Shown: positions 14,940 to 24,649 of the stretch, in pieces
Layout: each line of letters starts with the position of its first letter
Numbering within the stretch: the stretch's first letter is position 1
Source of the DNA: a virus
Strand: one strand, 5' to 3'
DNA: 29,604 nucleotides
IMG/VR virus record: IMGVR_UViG_3300020205_002694
Span: 1-29,604 of that record
Program-made: the position numbers and the translations under genes
The notes under the pieces: generated by a model
The model's database searches: none
The model's input: the letters and a program-made list of their open reading frames with translations, nothing else
What the model was told of the DNA's origin: nothing

Positions 14940-16502
14940 ATGCCCGCTATAATTACTGATCAATTCAGAATATTAAACACTGAAACTTTTGTTAAAAGTT
15001 TTACTGGAATTGGTACTACAACAAATTATTATTATAGTTTTTTGGCACATCCAAATCCCACAAATACAAATATTGAAAATTATGGCACTTCTGATTGGCA
15101 AACAGATCCACCAGAACCAAAAGATTCATTTAGAGATGAGAATTCATACTTTGATAGTATGTTGTTTTTGAAAAAAATAACATCTAATGATGTTGCTAGA
15201 ATTATTCCTAGAGTAAATTGGGAATCTGGTGTAAGTTATGATATGTATAGAAATAATTATAGTATAGGCAATCCTGCTCCACAAACTAATGCAAAAACTT
15301 TATATGAATCTAGATTTTATGTCATAAATTCTGAATATAAAGTTTATATTTGTTTAAATAATGGATCAAATCCAGAATATCCAAATGGTCAAAAATCTTT
15401 ATATGAACCAAATTTCGTAGATACAAATCCTCAACAAGCAGGGAATGATGGATACTTTTGGAAATATCTTTACACAATTTTACCATCAGACATTTTAAAA
15501 TTTACAACTGAAAATTATATTCCTGTACCAAAAACTTGGGGGGATTCAACAACAGAATCTATTAAAAATTCTGCAGTTAATGGCAAAATACAGACTGTAA
15601 TTATAAAAAATAGGGGATTGGGATATACCATTTCCGGTGGTGGAGGTTCATCTGGAACTATTACTGATATTCCAATATTAGGCGATGGAACTGGGGGAAC
15701 AGTATCAATAACAATCAATGGTGGAGAAATTGACACAATACAAGTTACAAATGGTGGTTCTAATTATACTAAAGGATTCATAAACTTTGGTGTTAATTCG
15801 GCAGGAAATCCAGAAGTTACAGGAGGTTCTGGTGGTTCTTTAGAAGTTATTATTCCTCCTATTGGTGGTCACGGATTTGATATCTACAAAGAACTTGGAT
15901 CATATAGAGTTATGGTCTATTCAAAATATGATTCTGACCCAGATTATGTAATTGGAAATAATTTTTCAAGAATTGGAATAATTAAAAATCCAGTTATTTA
16001 TGGCAGTCAAATAGAACCAATAAATACTTCCACAGCAACAAATCTTGGTGCATTGAAATTAAAACCAGTGGGAGCTGGAAATACGTCGGATACATCGTAT
16101 CCAATAAATGCATTAATAACACAATCTGTTGGTGTTGGATCCACTGCGGTTGGATATGTTGCTTCTTGGAGTGGAAATACTGGTGTTTTGAAATACTATC
16201 AGCCAGTTGGACTATCAACGTTGTCCGCATATGGTTATAAGTTAAATTCATTTGTTGGTTCTGGAACAACAATAAATTGTTCCACCGTCAGTGGATCTCC
16301 ATTAATTGTAGATACATCATTCTCTGGTGATAATATTCAAGTTGGCGGAAAAGTAATTCAACTAGGACAAACTTTTATATCTGGAATTTCAAATCCAGAT
16401 ATAAAAAAATATTATGGTGAAATTATTTACATTGACAACAGATCCCCAATCACAAGATCTGCTTCACAAAAAGAAGAATTAAAAATTGTAGTAGAATTCT
16501 AA
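14940..16502 (+). CDS. 8: baseplate wedge subunit gp8 with an inserted repeat domain
   Basis: T4 gp8-like, 520 aa against 334 in T4. gp8 binds gp7 and gp10 in the outer wedge. T4 landmarks are kept: ITDQFRI near the N terminus, ARIIPRVNWESG (~86; IPRRDWGD in T4), NDGYFWKYLYTILPSDI followed by ENYIPVPKTWG (~169-200; DGYVWEYLFEIPPD and NEYIVVPWP in T4), and the C terminus GEIIYIDNRSPI...EELKIVVEF (~493-520; GEMIYMENRPPI...EEINILFTF). The extra length lies mainly at ~211-305, directly after the IPVPKTWG region, as GxGY-type repeats (KNRGLGYTISGGGG, VTNGGSNYTKGF). The start is ATG 14940, behind a TATAAATA late promoter. The next gene begins 4 bases after its stop. Confidence 0.9.
   Translation: MPAIITDQFRILNTETFVKSFTGIGTTTNYYYSFLAHPNPTNTNIENYGTSDWQTDPPEPKDSFRDENSYFDSMLFLKKITSNDVARIIPRVNWESGVSYDMYRNNYSIGNPAPQTNAKTLYESRFYVINSEYKVYICLNNGSNPEYPNGQKSLYEPNFVDTNPQQAGNDGYFWKYLYTILPSDILKFTTENYIPVPKTWGDSTTESIKNSAVNGKIQTVIIKNRGLGYTISGGGGSSGTITDIPILGDGTGGTVSITINGGEIDTIQVTNGGSNYTKGFINFGVNSAGNPEVTGGSGGSLEVIIPPIGGHGFDIYKELGSYRVMVYSKYDSDPDYVIGNNFSRIGIIKNPVIYGSQIEPINTSTATNLGALKLKPVGAGNTSDTSYPINALITQSVGVGSTAVGYVASWSGNTGVLKYYQPVGLSTLSAYGYKLNSFVGSGTTINCSTVSGSPLIVDTSFSGDNIQVGGKVIQLGQTFISGISNPDIKKYYGEIIYIDNRSPITRSASQKEELKIVVEF
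15570..15850 (+). repeat. GxGY protein-repeat insertion in gp8
   Basis: Two or more units encoding KIQTVIIKNRGLGY and EIDTIQVTNGGSNY, each followed by Gly-rich loops, interrupt a gp8 fold that is otherwise like T4 on both sides. The unit matches those in the giant protein and gp14. Confidence 0.6.
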
Positions 16503-16506
16503 AGAA

Positions 16507-19500
16507 ATGGCACAAAACACTAATTTAAATGTCTCTCCATATTTTGATGATTTTGATGAGAATAAAAACTACAAGAAAGTTTTATTCAAACCTGGATTTC
16601 CAATTCAATCTAGAGAATTAAACACTTTACAATCAATTCTTCAAAATCAAACTGAAAAATTTGGTCAATATTTTTTCAAAGAGGGATCAGTTGTTATTCC
16701 AGGAGCAACTTTTTATGATGATAGGTATTTTGCTGTTAGAATAGATCCATATTTTTTAAATATACCAGTAAAAGAATATACAAGCATATTATCATCCGAA
16801 GAAATTGAAATAAAAGGAGAAACTTCTGGTGTAACAGCAACTGTTGTTAATAGAATTACAGATACAGAATCTATAGATGGATTTGATACTCTTTATGTAA
16901 AATACAAATCTGCTGGAATAGATCCAAATATAAAGACTTTTATTGATGGTGAAAATCTAATTACACTTTCAGATATTGATTATTATTTAACTAAAATTTC
17001 AGCAAATAGTTCATTTGCAAAATGTATAATTTCAAATTCAACTAAAATTGGATCTTCTGCTTCAATTAATGAAGGCGTTTATTTTATAAGAGGATATTTT
17101 GTAAAAGTACAAAAAGAAACAATAATTTTAGATCAATATAGTAATTCTCCCAGTTATAGAATTGGGTTATTAATCAATGAAGAAATTATTTCAGCATCAA
17201 GTGAAAATCCAGATCTTTTTGACAATGCTCAAGGATTTCCAAACGAATCATCTCCTGGTGCTGATAGATTTAAACTTAATGTAAGTTTACATAAAAAAGA
17301 ATTAACTGATTTAAATGATCAAAATTTTATAGAATTAATTCGTGTAGATCAAGGCACATTACAAAAGTTTGTCAATAAAACAGAATTAAATATTTTCAAA
17401 GAAGAATTAGCAAGAAGAACATTTGAAGAATCTGGAGATTATTACATTTCACCATTTGCTATTGATGTGAGAGAATCTTTGAATGATAGAATTTCAAATA
17501 GAGGTGTGTATTATGAAAATCAATTAACACAGAATGGAAATACCCCATCTGATGATATTTTTGTTTTACAAATTTCTCCAGGAAAAGCATACATTAGAGG
17601 ATACGACATTGATAAATCATCTACATCATCCATAGATTCAGTGAAACCAAGAACTATAAAATCAAAACAGAATGTAAGTTTACCAATAAAAATTGGTAAC
17701 TTGGTGAAAACAAATAATGTTTATGGTTCTCCAAAAATTGGATTTTCTACGACATATACAATAAGTTTATTGGATCAAAGATTAAACGTAAATCGCACAA
17801 TTGGATCCGCATCAACTATTGGTATTGCTAGAGTTTATGACTTCAATCAAAGACTTGTTTCTGGAATTTCAACTACTCAATACGATTTGAGACTTTTTGA
17901 TATTCAAACATATACTTCAGTTACTGTAGGACTTGGAATAACTGCATCAGCAGACTCACATATTAAAGGTCAATATAGTGGTGCAACTGGATTTTTGAAA
18001 AATTCAATTTCAAATGGAACAACACTAACCATATATGACACCAAAGGAAATTTCACAATTAATGAGCCAATCATAGTTAATGGAATTAACGCAGGTAGGA
18101 ATTTAAAATCAGTAATAGATTATGATTTTACCGATGTCAAATCAGTATATGGGCAAGTTGGGGTATCAACTTTTGCTTCTGATTTGGTTTTAGATCAAAA
18201 AGCAAAAGTTTTCACAGAAACAAGTGAATTTACAATTACTCCAGGAACTACAGGAATTAGCACAGTAACAAGTCCAAGTGTTTCAGATTTTAGGTCATTA
18301 GTAAAAGTTGGAAATGTTGTACAATATTCTAGACCAGGATTTAGTACAATTACATACAATAGAGTATCAAATGTTTCTGCGACCAGGTTGACACTTGTTG
18401 GTGTATCCACAGTTCTTGGAGTATGTGAAGGTGATCTTCCTCCTGCTGGATCTAATCTAACTGTTGTTGATTTTGATGTTGTAATTCCATCATTAGAGAA
18501 TGCATCCAATCCTGGATATAAAATTGATATACAAAATAGATATGTTTCTTCAATTAATTTATTAGATTCTACATATATTGCAAGAAAGCAAATTTCAAAA
18601 AATATTACAGGATCTACATATACTTTCTATTTGAGTGATCTTGGAGATAATAATATTTATTTTGAACCATTTAAAGAAGATAATTATATTTTAACTTGGG
18701 AAACTGGACAAAAAGAAGTTTTAACTAGCGCACAAGTATCGTTTAGTGGAAATTTAAGAGAATTAACTATTTCTAGTCTTTCTAGGACTGGAAATGCAAC
18801 TTTATCTTGCACAGTAAAAAGAACATCACTTTCATCTAAAGAAAAAACATTAGTTAGATGTAATGAATTAATAGTCAATAGATCAAAATATGGTGGATCT
18901 GGAATTGGATCAACTACTTTTAATGATGGTCTTACATATAGTTCAATATATGGAACTAGAGTACAAGATGATGAAATTTCATTAAATTATTCAGACATCT
19001 ACAGAATTTTAGGTGTTTTTGAGTCAAATGATAGCAGCAATCCAACTTTACCAGCATTAACAGTTTCATCACAATCTGATAGTTTTGTAAATAATGTAAA
19101 AACTGGAGAGCAACTTATTGGAAATTCTTCTGGATCACTTGCTCGTGTTGTATATGTTGATGGATCAAATCAAATAAGATTTGTATATGAAAATGAAAAA
19201 ACTTTTGAAATTGGAGAAACAATAACATTTAAAACTTCTTCTATTATTGCAACCATTAGTATTTTAATAGTTGGAGATAGAAATATTGTTAGAAATTATA
19301 AATTTGATGATGGGTATAGATTAGAATATGCAGATTATGGAAGAATTATAAGAGCATCTGGAAATTCAGAACCAACTAAAAAATTAAGTATTATTTTTGA
19401 TTATTATCAAAATAATGAATCATCAGGAACAGTTGAGTCTGTAAATAGTTACAATTCATTAAATTATTCTAAAGAAATACCATCAGTGTTGGGTATACGA

Positions 19501-22500
19501 GCATCTGACTACATTGATTTAAGACCAAAAGTTTCACCATACTCTACATCCAGTATATTATCACCATTTTCATTCTCAAGTAGAAATTTTTCAGGGTCTT
19601 CTTCTGAAAGTATTGTTTCCAATGAAACAATTGTAGTTGATTATTCATATTATCTTGGAAGATTGGATAGATTGTATCTAACTAAAGATGGATTGTTTGA
19701 AATAAAAAAAGGAGAACCATCCGAAAATCCAAAACTTCCTGTTCCAAATAATGAAGGATTTGAAGTTGCAACAATTTCAATGAATCCTTATGCAATCAAT
19801 GCTACTAATGATTGTTCAATAAAAACTATACCTCATAAGAGGTATACTATGAATGATATTGGAAATCTTGAAACCAGAATTAAAACATTAGAAGATTATA
19901 CAACCCTTTCTTTACTTGAAACTGATACAAAAAATCTTTCAATCAAAGATCCAAATACTGGACTTGATAAATTTAAATCAGGATTTTTTGTAGATACTTT
20001 CAGAAATCACGAATCTCACAATTTGACGGGTGATTCTAAATTTGATATTGATATAGAAAATGGAGAATGCAGACCAAGATCAACAGAAAGAAATGTTTCT
20101 TTAATTTTTGAAACAAAATCATCTTTGGCAAATCCAACAAATTCAGACTATCGTTGGATTGAAGATTTTGAATCTGACAATATTACAAGAAATGGTGTAG
20201 GATTAACTTTAAAATACACTGAAGTTCCATTTATTGTCCAAAGTCTTGCAAGTAGAACAGAAAATATAAATCCTTTCCACATAGCATTATATGCTGGAGC
20301 AATTGAACTTACTCCAATATCTGATTTCTGGATTGAAGAAGTTATGCTGGAAACTCCAGATGTAATAAAAATTGATTCCGCTTTTGGTGCTGTTGCAGAA
20401 TTGCTCGGAGTAGAGGATAGAGAAAACGGTGGAATGTCTGCAAGTTATTGGAATTCACATGAAACAACTTGGACTGGAAGAGAATTAATTAAAGAAGAAT
20501 TAGTTAGTAGTGATGTGATTAGTTCTTCTAGTGTTGTTGATGCACAACGTAGAAATCAAGTTCCACTTAGAAGAGACGTAACTACTACTACTAATGTACT
20601 TTCTAATGATTATTTACAAACAATCCAGCAAACAGGAATAAACAAAACTTTTGGCCTACAATTGACTGCAGGTGAAGAAAAAATAAGTCTTGGCAATAGA
20701 GTTGTTGGAGTTGATGTTTTATATAATTGCCGTTCTAGAAATATTGAAGTGGTTGGAAATAAATTAAAACCAAATACAAAATATTATGTTTTCTTTGAAA
20801 ATACAGACGTAACAGAATATTGCACTCCAAAACTTTTGCCAATTACAATGACAAGAGGGTCATTTACAACTTCTGATATTGTAAGGACTTCAGTAGCAAC
20901 CCAATCAGTTGGAAATCCTCAAATTAAATTTAGAGTTGCACAACTGAATCATAAATTTGGCGATTTCAAATCACCAACCGTAACTTATACTTATTATAGG
21001 TATGGTGCAGACTTGGATTCAGTATCTCTTTTGGGAACATCATACTCAAGCACCAGTACGCTTATAAACATTGATACTGGTGATTTAGCACTTCTAGTAG
21101 ATCCAACACGTTCTGGATGGGTTAGGAAAGGTTCTGTGATAGCAAATGAATCTGGAACTGCTGAGGCTATTGTTAATGAATTAAGTTTAATGAGCGATGA
21201 AAAAGGAACTCTTATTTTCTCGTTGTTTATTCCAGATCCAAAAATTGCAAGCAATCCTAAATTTACCACTGGACAGAATACAATTAGAATTACAACAAGT
21301 CCAACAAATGCAAATAATTTAGATCCAGGAGAAAGTTCTGCGCAAACAACTTATTTTGCTACTGGTTATGCACAAAATACTCAAGAACAAACCCTTTCAA
21401 TCAAAACTCCAGAAATTGAAAGAAAGCAAATTGGTTCCGATCAACCAATAACACAAATAACACAAAATCTTGATGAAAATAGAATTGAAACAAGAACAAA
21501 TATTTCTGATACTGGTTGGTATGATCCTCTTGCTCAATCTTTCTTAATTGAGAGAGACAAATATCAAGATGGTGTATTTGTTACTGGTGGAGAAGTCTAC
21601 TTTAAAACAAAAGATGAAGTTTCTCCAGTAACAATTCAAATTAGAACTATGAGAGATGGTTCTCCAACTGGAGTAATTGTTCCCTTTGGAGAAACTCAAG
21701 TTGATCCAAAAGATATTCCACTTTCTATAGATGGAAGTGCTCCAACTACGTTTAATTTTTCAACTCCAGTATATTTGCAATCTGGATATGAATACGCACT
21801 TGTTTTGGTATCACCAACTAGCAAATACTTAACATTTACATCTAGAGTCGGTGAAGAAGATTTGATTCTTGGTTCAATAAGCAACAAACAACCATATATG
21901 GGAGAACTATTTAAATCACAAAATGGATCTACTTGGAGTGGAAGTCCATATGAAGATCTGAAGTTTAAACTCTTTAAGGCAAAGTTCGTAACAAATACTC
22001 CATCTAGTTTCATATTCTACAATTCCGATCTTCCAAAAGGTAAAATTCTAAAAGAAAATCCAGCAACTTCATATTCAAAGAGACAATATGTTTCCATTGC
22101 AAATACGACTATTGCATTTTCTCAAGGAAATAGTTTAACTCAAACATCATCTTACGGTAATGTTTTTGATTATGGTGGACCAGTTGGATTGGGAACAACT
22201 TCTTTAGTTGTATCTTCTACTGGAATTGGATTAACTGATGGGACTTTTGCGAATATTGGATTTAGTGCAATAACTGGTTATGGAAGTTCTTGTGTTGCAA
22301 CAGTAACTATTCTTAGTGGTTCTGTAACTAATTTTAATATAACAAATGGGGGATCTGGATATAGAGTTGGTGATTTAATTTTAGCAAATCAATTAGGAAA
22401 TACTGGAACCGGCGTAAGAGCAACAGTTGGAATTGTTTCTACTACAAACTTATTGGTTATTGATGATGTAAATGGATCATTCAATACATCAAATTCTTTG

Positions 22501-23811
22501 ACCTATTATAATTCTACTGGTTCATCGTCTGGACTTGCTGCTCCAACTTCTGTTAATGATGATCCAATCAGAGATGGATATACATTATTGTTTGATCACA
22601 GAAATCATGGAATGCATTCAAGTTCAAATAAATTAGAAGTAATTAATTTTAATAGTGATATATCTCCAACAATTCTTTCTTCATCTATTTCAGATACATC
22701 AACAACAATAACTGTAAATAATGTTGGAATACTAACTTCATTTGAAGGTTCTGCTATAGGTGTTGCTAATACTGGTTACTTGTTGATTGATAATGAAATA
22801 ATTTCTTATAATTCTATTTCTGGAAACGACATTACAATTGCAGGAAGAGCAATTGATAATAGTTTAAAGACAACTCACGCAGTAAACTCATTGGTATATA
22901 CTTATCAATTTAACTCTGTTTCATTGAGAAAAATTAACAACACCCACAATATTGATCCAAGAGAAAAAACATTTGATAGTTATTATTTAAAATTAACAGA
23001 TACATCAAAATCATTCAAAACAACCAAATCTGGCGGTGGAAAAAATCTTGAAGTTTCTCAAAATATCCCATTTGAAGTTATTTCTCCAAGAGTAAATGCA
23101 ATCACTCCTTCGGGAACAAATATCACAGCAAGAGTCAAAACAACTTCAGGAACTAGTATCAGTGGAAATGAGGCATCATTTGTAGATCAAGGATACGAAA
23201 ATGTTTCTTTAAACAAATTAAATTACCTCAATAGTCCAAGAATTGTGGCATCTAAAGTAAATGAATATAATTTACTTTCAAATCAAAAGTCATTTGCACT
23301 TGAAATGACTTTATCTACAACAAAAGAAGATGTATCACCATTTATTGATTTGAACACTGCAAATATCATCACAATTAGCAATTTGGTTGATGATAAAGTT
23401 GATGATTTTGAGACTGATAGTAGATGTAAAATTCCAGGAAATGATCCAAATTCTGGAATATATGAAACTAAAAAAATAGCTTTAGAGTTCCCATCAAACT
23501 CACTTTATATCCAATTTGATGGACATAAATTTGCAGGAGCAGATATTAGAGTTATGTATAAACTTTATAGAAATGATAATTCAGATTTTCAACAAATTTA
23601 TACTCCATTCAATACTAATGGATCTCCAGACAAAATAGTAAATCCAAATAATAATGTAAATCAATTTAGCGAATATAAGTTTACTGCTGAAAATCTACCA
23701 CAATTTAATGGATTTATGATTAAAGTTATTATGACTTCTAATGATCAATCAAAACCACCTAGAATTAAGAATTTTAGGTCAATTGCACTTCGTTCATATG
23801 CAGCAGAATGA
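16507..23811 (+). CDS. large virion structural protein with DUF4815-type N terminus, 2,434 aa
   Basis: One uninterrupted frame. The N terminus (NVSPYFDDFDENKNYKKVLF, FPIQSRELNTLQSILQNQ, FGQYFFKEGSVVIPG) is the pattern I know as DUF4815, found at the start of large phage baseplate/tail structural proteins. The middle is beta-rich with no enzyme motif. Near 1675-1800 is a GWYDPLAQSFLIE segment, then GGEVYFKTKD and IQIRTMRDGSPTG, typical of these proteins. A single GxGY unit (ITNGGSGYRVGD) sits at ~1938-1950 and a LLIDNEIISYNSISGN unit at ~2090-2110. The C terminus has FDGHKFAGADIRVMYKLYR and PPRIKNFRSIALRSYA. It lies between gp8 and gp13, where T4 has genes 9-12 and wac, so it probably serves as outer baseplate or fibre attachment. 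Equivalence to gp10 is inference. The stop overlaps the next start (ATGA). Confidence 0.87.
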   Translation: MAQNTNLNVSPYFDDFDENKNYKKVLFKPGFPIQSRELNTLQSILQNQTEKFGQYFFKEGSVVIPGATFYDDRYFAVRIDPYFLNIPVKEYTSILSSEEIEIKGETSGVTATVVNRITDTESIDGFDTLYVKYKSAGIDPNIKTFIDGENLITLSDIDYYLTKISANSSFAKCIISNSTKIGSSASINEGVYFIRGYFVKVQKETIILDQYSNSPSYRIGLLINEEIISASSENPDLFDNAQGFPNESSPGADRFKLNVSLHKKELTDLNDQNFIELIRVDQGTLQKFVNKTELNIFKEELARRTFEESGDYYISPFAIDVRESLNDRISNRGVYYENQLTQNGNTPSDDIFVLQISPGKAYIRGYDIDKSSTSSIDSVKPRTIKSKQNVSLPIKIGNLVKTNNVYGSPKIGFSTTYTISLLDQRLNVNRTIGSASTIGIARVYDFNQRLVSGISTTQYDLRLFDIQTYTSVTVGLGITASADSHIKGQYSGATGFLKNSISNGTTLTIYDTKGNFTINEPIIVNGINAGRNLKSVIDYDFTDVKSVYGQVGVSTFASDLVLDQKAKVFTETSEFTITPGTTGISTVTSPSVSDFRSLVKVGNVVQYSRPGFSTITYNRVSNVSATRLTLVGVSTVLGVCEGDLPPAGSNLTVVDFDVVIPSLENASNPGYKIDIQNRYVSSINLLDSTYIARKQISKNITGSTYTFYLSDLGDNNIYFEPFKEDNYILTWETGQKEVLTSAQVSFSGNLRELTISSLSRTGNATLSCTVKRTSLSSKEKTLVRCNELIVNRSKYGGSGIGSTTFNDGLTYSSIYGTRVQDDEISLNYSDIYRILGVFESNDSSNPTLPALTVSSQSDSFVNNVKTGEQLIGNSSGSLARVVYVDGSNQIRFVYENEKTFEIGETITFKTSSIIATISILIVGDRNIVRNYKFDDGYRLEYADYGRIIRASGNSEPTKKLSIIFDYYQNNESSGTVESVNSYNSLNYSKEIPSVLGIRASDYIDLRPKVSPYSTSSILSPFSFSSRNFSGSSSESIVSNETIVVDYSYYLGRLDRLYLTKDGLFEIKKGEPSENPKLPVPNNEGFEVATISMNPYAINATNDCSIKTIPHKRYTMNDIGNLETRIKTLEDYTTLSLLETDTKNLSIKDPNTGLDKFKSGFFVDTFRNHESHNLTGDSKFDIDIENGECRPRSTERNVSLIFETKSSLANPTNSDYRWIEDFESDNITRNGVGLTLKYTEVPFIVQSLASRTENINPFHIALYAGAIELTPISDFWIEEVMLETPDVIKIDSAFGAVAELLGVEDRENGGMSASYWNSHETTWTGRELIKEELVSSDVISSSSVVDAQRRNQVPLRRDVTTTTNVLSNDYLQTIQQTGINKTFGLQLTAGEEKISLGNRVVGVDVLYNCRSRNIEVVGNKLKPNTKYYVFFENTDVTEYCTPKLLPITMTRGSFTTSDIVRTSVATQSVGNPQIKFRVAQLNHKFGDFKSPTVTYTYYRYGADLDSVSLLGTSYSSTSTLINIDTGDLALLVDPTRSGWVRKGSVIANESGTAEAIVNELSLMSDEKGTLIFSLFIPDPKIASNPKFTTGQNTIRITTSPTNANNLDPGESSAQTTYFATGYAQNTQEQTLSIKTPEIERKQIGSDQPITQITQNLDENRIETRTNISDTGWYDPLAQSFLIERDKYQDGVFVTGGEVYFKTKDEVSPVTIQIRTMRDGSPTGVIVPFGETQVDPKDIPLSIDGSAPTTFNFSTPVYLQSGYEYALVLVSPTSKYLTFTSRVGEEDLILGSISNKQPYMGELFKSQNGSTWSGSPYEDLKFKLFKAKFVTNTPSSFIFYNSDLPKGKILKENPATSYSKRQYVSIANTTIAFSQGNSLTQTSSYGNVFDYGGPVGLGTTSLVVSSTGIGLTDGTFANIGFSAITGYGSSCVATVTILSGSVTNFNITNGGSGYRVGDLILANQLGNTGTGVRATVGIVSTTNLLVIDDVNGSFNTSNSLTYYNSTGSSSGLAAPTSVNDDPIRDGYTLLFDHRNHGMHSSSNKLEVINFNSDISPTILSSSISDTSTTITVNNVGILTSFEGSAIGVANTGYLLIDNEIISYNSISGNDITIAGRAIDNSLKTTHAVNSLVYTYQFNSVSLRKINNTHNIDPREKTFDSYYLKLTDTSKSFKTTKSGGGKNLEVSQNIPFEVISPRVNAITPSGTNITARVKTTSGTSISGNEASFVDQGYENVSLNKLNYLNSPRIVASKVNEYNLLSNQKSFALEMTLSTTKEDVSPFIDLNTANIITISNLVDDKVDDFETDSRCKIPGNDPNSGIYETKKIALEFPSNSLYIQFDGHKFAGADIRVMYKLYRNDNSDFQQIYTPFNTNGSPDKIVNPNNNVNQFSEYKFTAENLPQFNGFMIKVIMTSNDQSKPPRIKNFRSIALRSYAAE

Positions 23812-24032
23812 ATAATTATTTAATAGTAAAAACTGATAGGAATTTAATTAGAGATTTAAATTCTAATGCAATTGTCAATAAAAACAAAAGTGAATATGAT
23901 CAATTTTTAAAAATATCAGAACAAAAATACAAAGAAAAAAGAGAATTTGAAAATTTAAAAGATGAAGTCAAGTCAATAAAAAATGATTTAAGTGAAATTA
24001 AATCACTATTGACTTTTATTGTGAATAAATGA
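23808..24032 (+). CDS. small coiled-coil virion-type protein, 74 aa
   Basis: The ATG at 23808 overlaps the preceding stop (ATGA), so translation is coupled. The N-terminal part reads NNYLIVKTDRNLIRDLNSNAI. From about residue 38 the protein is a charged helix with heptad-like hydrophobics (REFENLKDEVKSIKNDLSEI, LLTFI), most likely a short coiled coil. Proteins with the same start (a VKxDxxLxRDxxSxAI pattern) and the same helix are common between the large structural gene and gp13 in marine T4-like phages, from memory. It probably pairs with a virion protein, but no function is known. Confidence 0.75.
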   Translation: MNNYLIVKTDRNLIRDLNSNAIVNKNKSEYDQFLKISEQKYKEKREFENLKDEVKSIKNDLSEIKSLLTFIVNK

Positions 24033-24034
24033 TT

Positions 24035-24042
24035 TATAAATA
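24035..24042 (+). promoter_or_regulatory. T4-type late promoter
   Basis: TATAAATA, an exact late consensus, lies in the 40-base gap between two genes and ends 31 bases before ATG 24073. A start near 24048 would leave a leader of about 25 bases. Confidence 0.6.
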
Positions 24043-24072
24043 ACTTAAGAAAGATCTTATCTGAATGTAGTA

Positions 24073-24408
24073 ATGACTGTATATGTCAGTAACATAGTTA
24101 TTAATGCTGGAAGTGACTTTTCACAAACTTTTAATCTTGAGAATGTTGCAAATTCACCATTAAATTTGACTGGATACACTGGTTCTGCTTTGATGAAAAA
24201 ACACCCAGCATCATTGGGAACTACTGCATCATTCGTAGTTTCATTTCCTAACAGAATATTTGGACAAGTAGCATTATCTTTGGGATCATCTATTACTTCC
24301 ACATTAAAACCAGGAAGATACTGTTATGATATATTATTGAATGACGGTTCAATCAAAACCAGAATTGTCGAGGGAAGTGCTATTGTTACTGCTGGAATTA
24401 CTACCTAA
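24073..24408 (+). CDS. small beta-rich virion-type protein, 111 aa
   Basis: Begins MTVYVSNIVINAGSDFSQTF. An N-terminal strand pair is followed by FNLENVANSPLNLTGYTGSALMKK. The pattern (a polar strand, NAGxDF, PLxLTGY, SAxMKKH, later LKPGRYCYDILL and TRIVEGSAIV) is that of a single immunoglobulin-like or BppU-like sandwich domain seen in phage baseplate and fibre proteins. There is no signal peptide. The start at ATG 24073 lacks a good ribosome binding site. A late promoter lies just upstream, and the next gene starts 5 bases after its stop. Likely a minor structural protein; its exact position in the particle is unknown. Confidence 0.7.
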   Translation: MTVYVSNIVINAGSDFSQTFNLENVANSPLNLTGYTGSALMKKHPASLGTTASFVVSFPNRIFGQVALSLGSSITSTLKPGRYCYDILLNDGSIKTRIVEGSAIVTAGITT

Positions 24409-24413
24409 TAAAA

Positions 24414-24602
24414 ATGGCAGACATTAAAGTAAGAGTCGGATCACAAAATGCAATAAAAGTTATTTCCACAACAGAAGCAAAATTAAAATTAGATGGATTG
24501 CTAGATGTTGATGTGGCTGGAGCAACTGATGGAATGGTTTTGTTTTACAATCAGTCAAATTCTAGATGGGAATCAGGCATAATAGATGGTGGAACTTACT
24601 GA
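24414..24602 (+). CDS. small virion-type protein, 62 aa
   Basis: MADIKVRVGSQNAIKVIS, then KLDGLLDVDVAGATDGMVLF and the ending SRWESGIIDGGTY. The pattern L-x-D-V-(D)-V-x-G-A-x-DG-M-V-L-x-YN-x-x-x-x-x-W, ending in DGGxY/F, is a widespread module in phage fibre and decoration proteins. Here it stands alone, as is usual in cyanophages. It sits 5 bases after the previous gene, so both probably share the late transcript from 24035. A structural role is likely from the motif and neighbours. It could act as a short adaptor on a fibre, but that is a guess. Confidence 0.75.
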   Translation: MADIKVRVGSQNAIKVISTTEAKLKLDGLLDVDVAGATDGMVLFYNQSNSRWESGIIDGGTY

Positions 24603-24619
24603 ATACCCAAAAAGATCAA

Positions 24620-24627
24620 GATAAATA
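24620..24627 (+). promoter_or_regulatory. late promoter candidate before gp13
   Basis: GATAAATA differs from TATAAATA at the first base only. It ends 23 bases before the gp13 ATG, in a 47-base gap that also carries AGAGGCGG (24631-24638) as the likely ribosome binding site. Confidence 0.5.
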
Positions 24628-24649
24628 AGAAGAGGCGGAAATTTAAAAA

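Noticed and set aside
14989-15171. 60-aa ORF on the plus strand inside gp8
   Set aside because: It overlaps the conserved gp8 N-terminal coding sequence in another frame and lacks a ribosome binding site.
16507-23811. Naming the 2,434-aa protein gp10 or a tape measure protein
   Set aside because: No T4 gp10 motif was recognised, and the beta-rich composition does not fit a helical tape measure. Only the position suggests an outer baseplate role.
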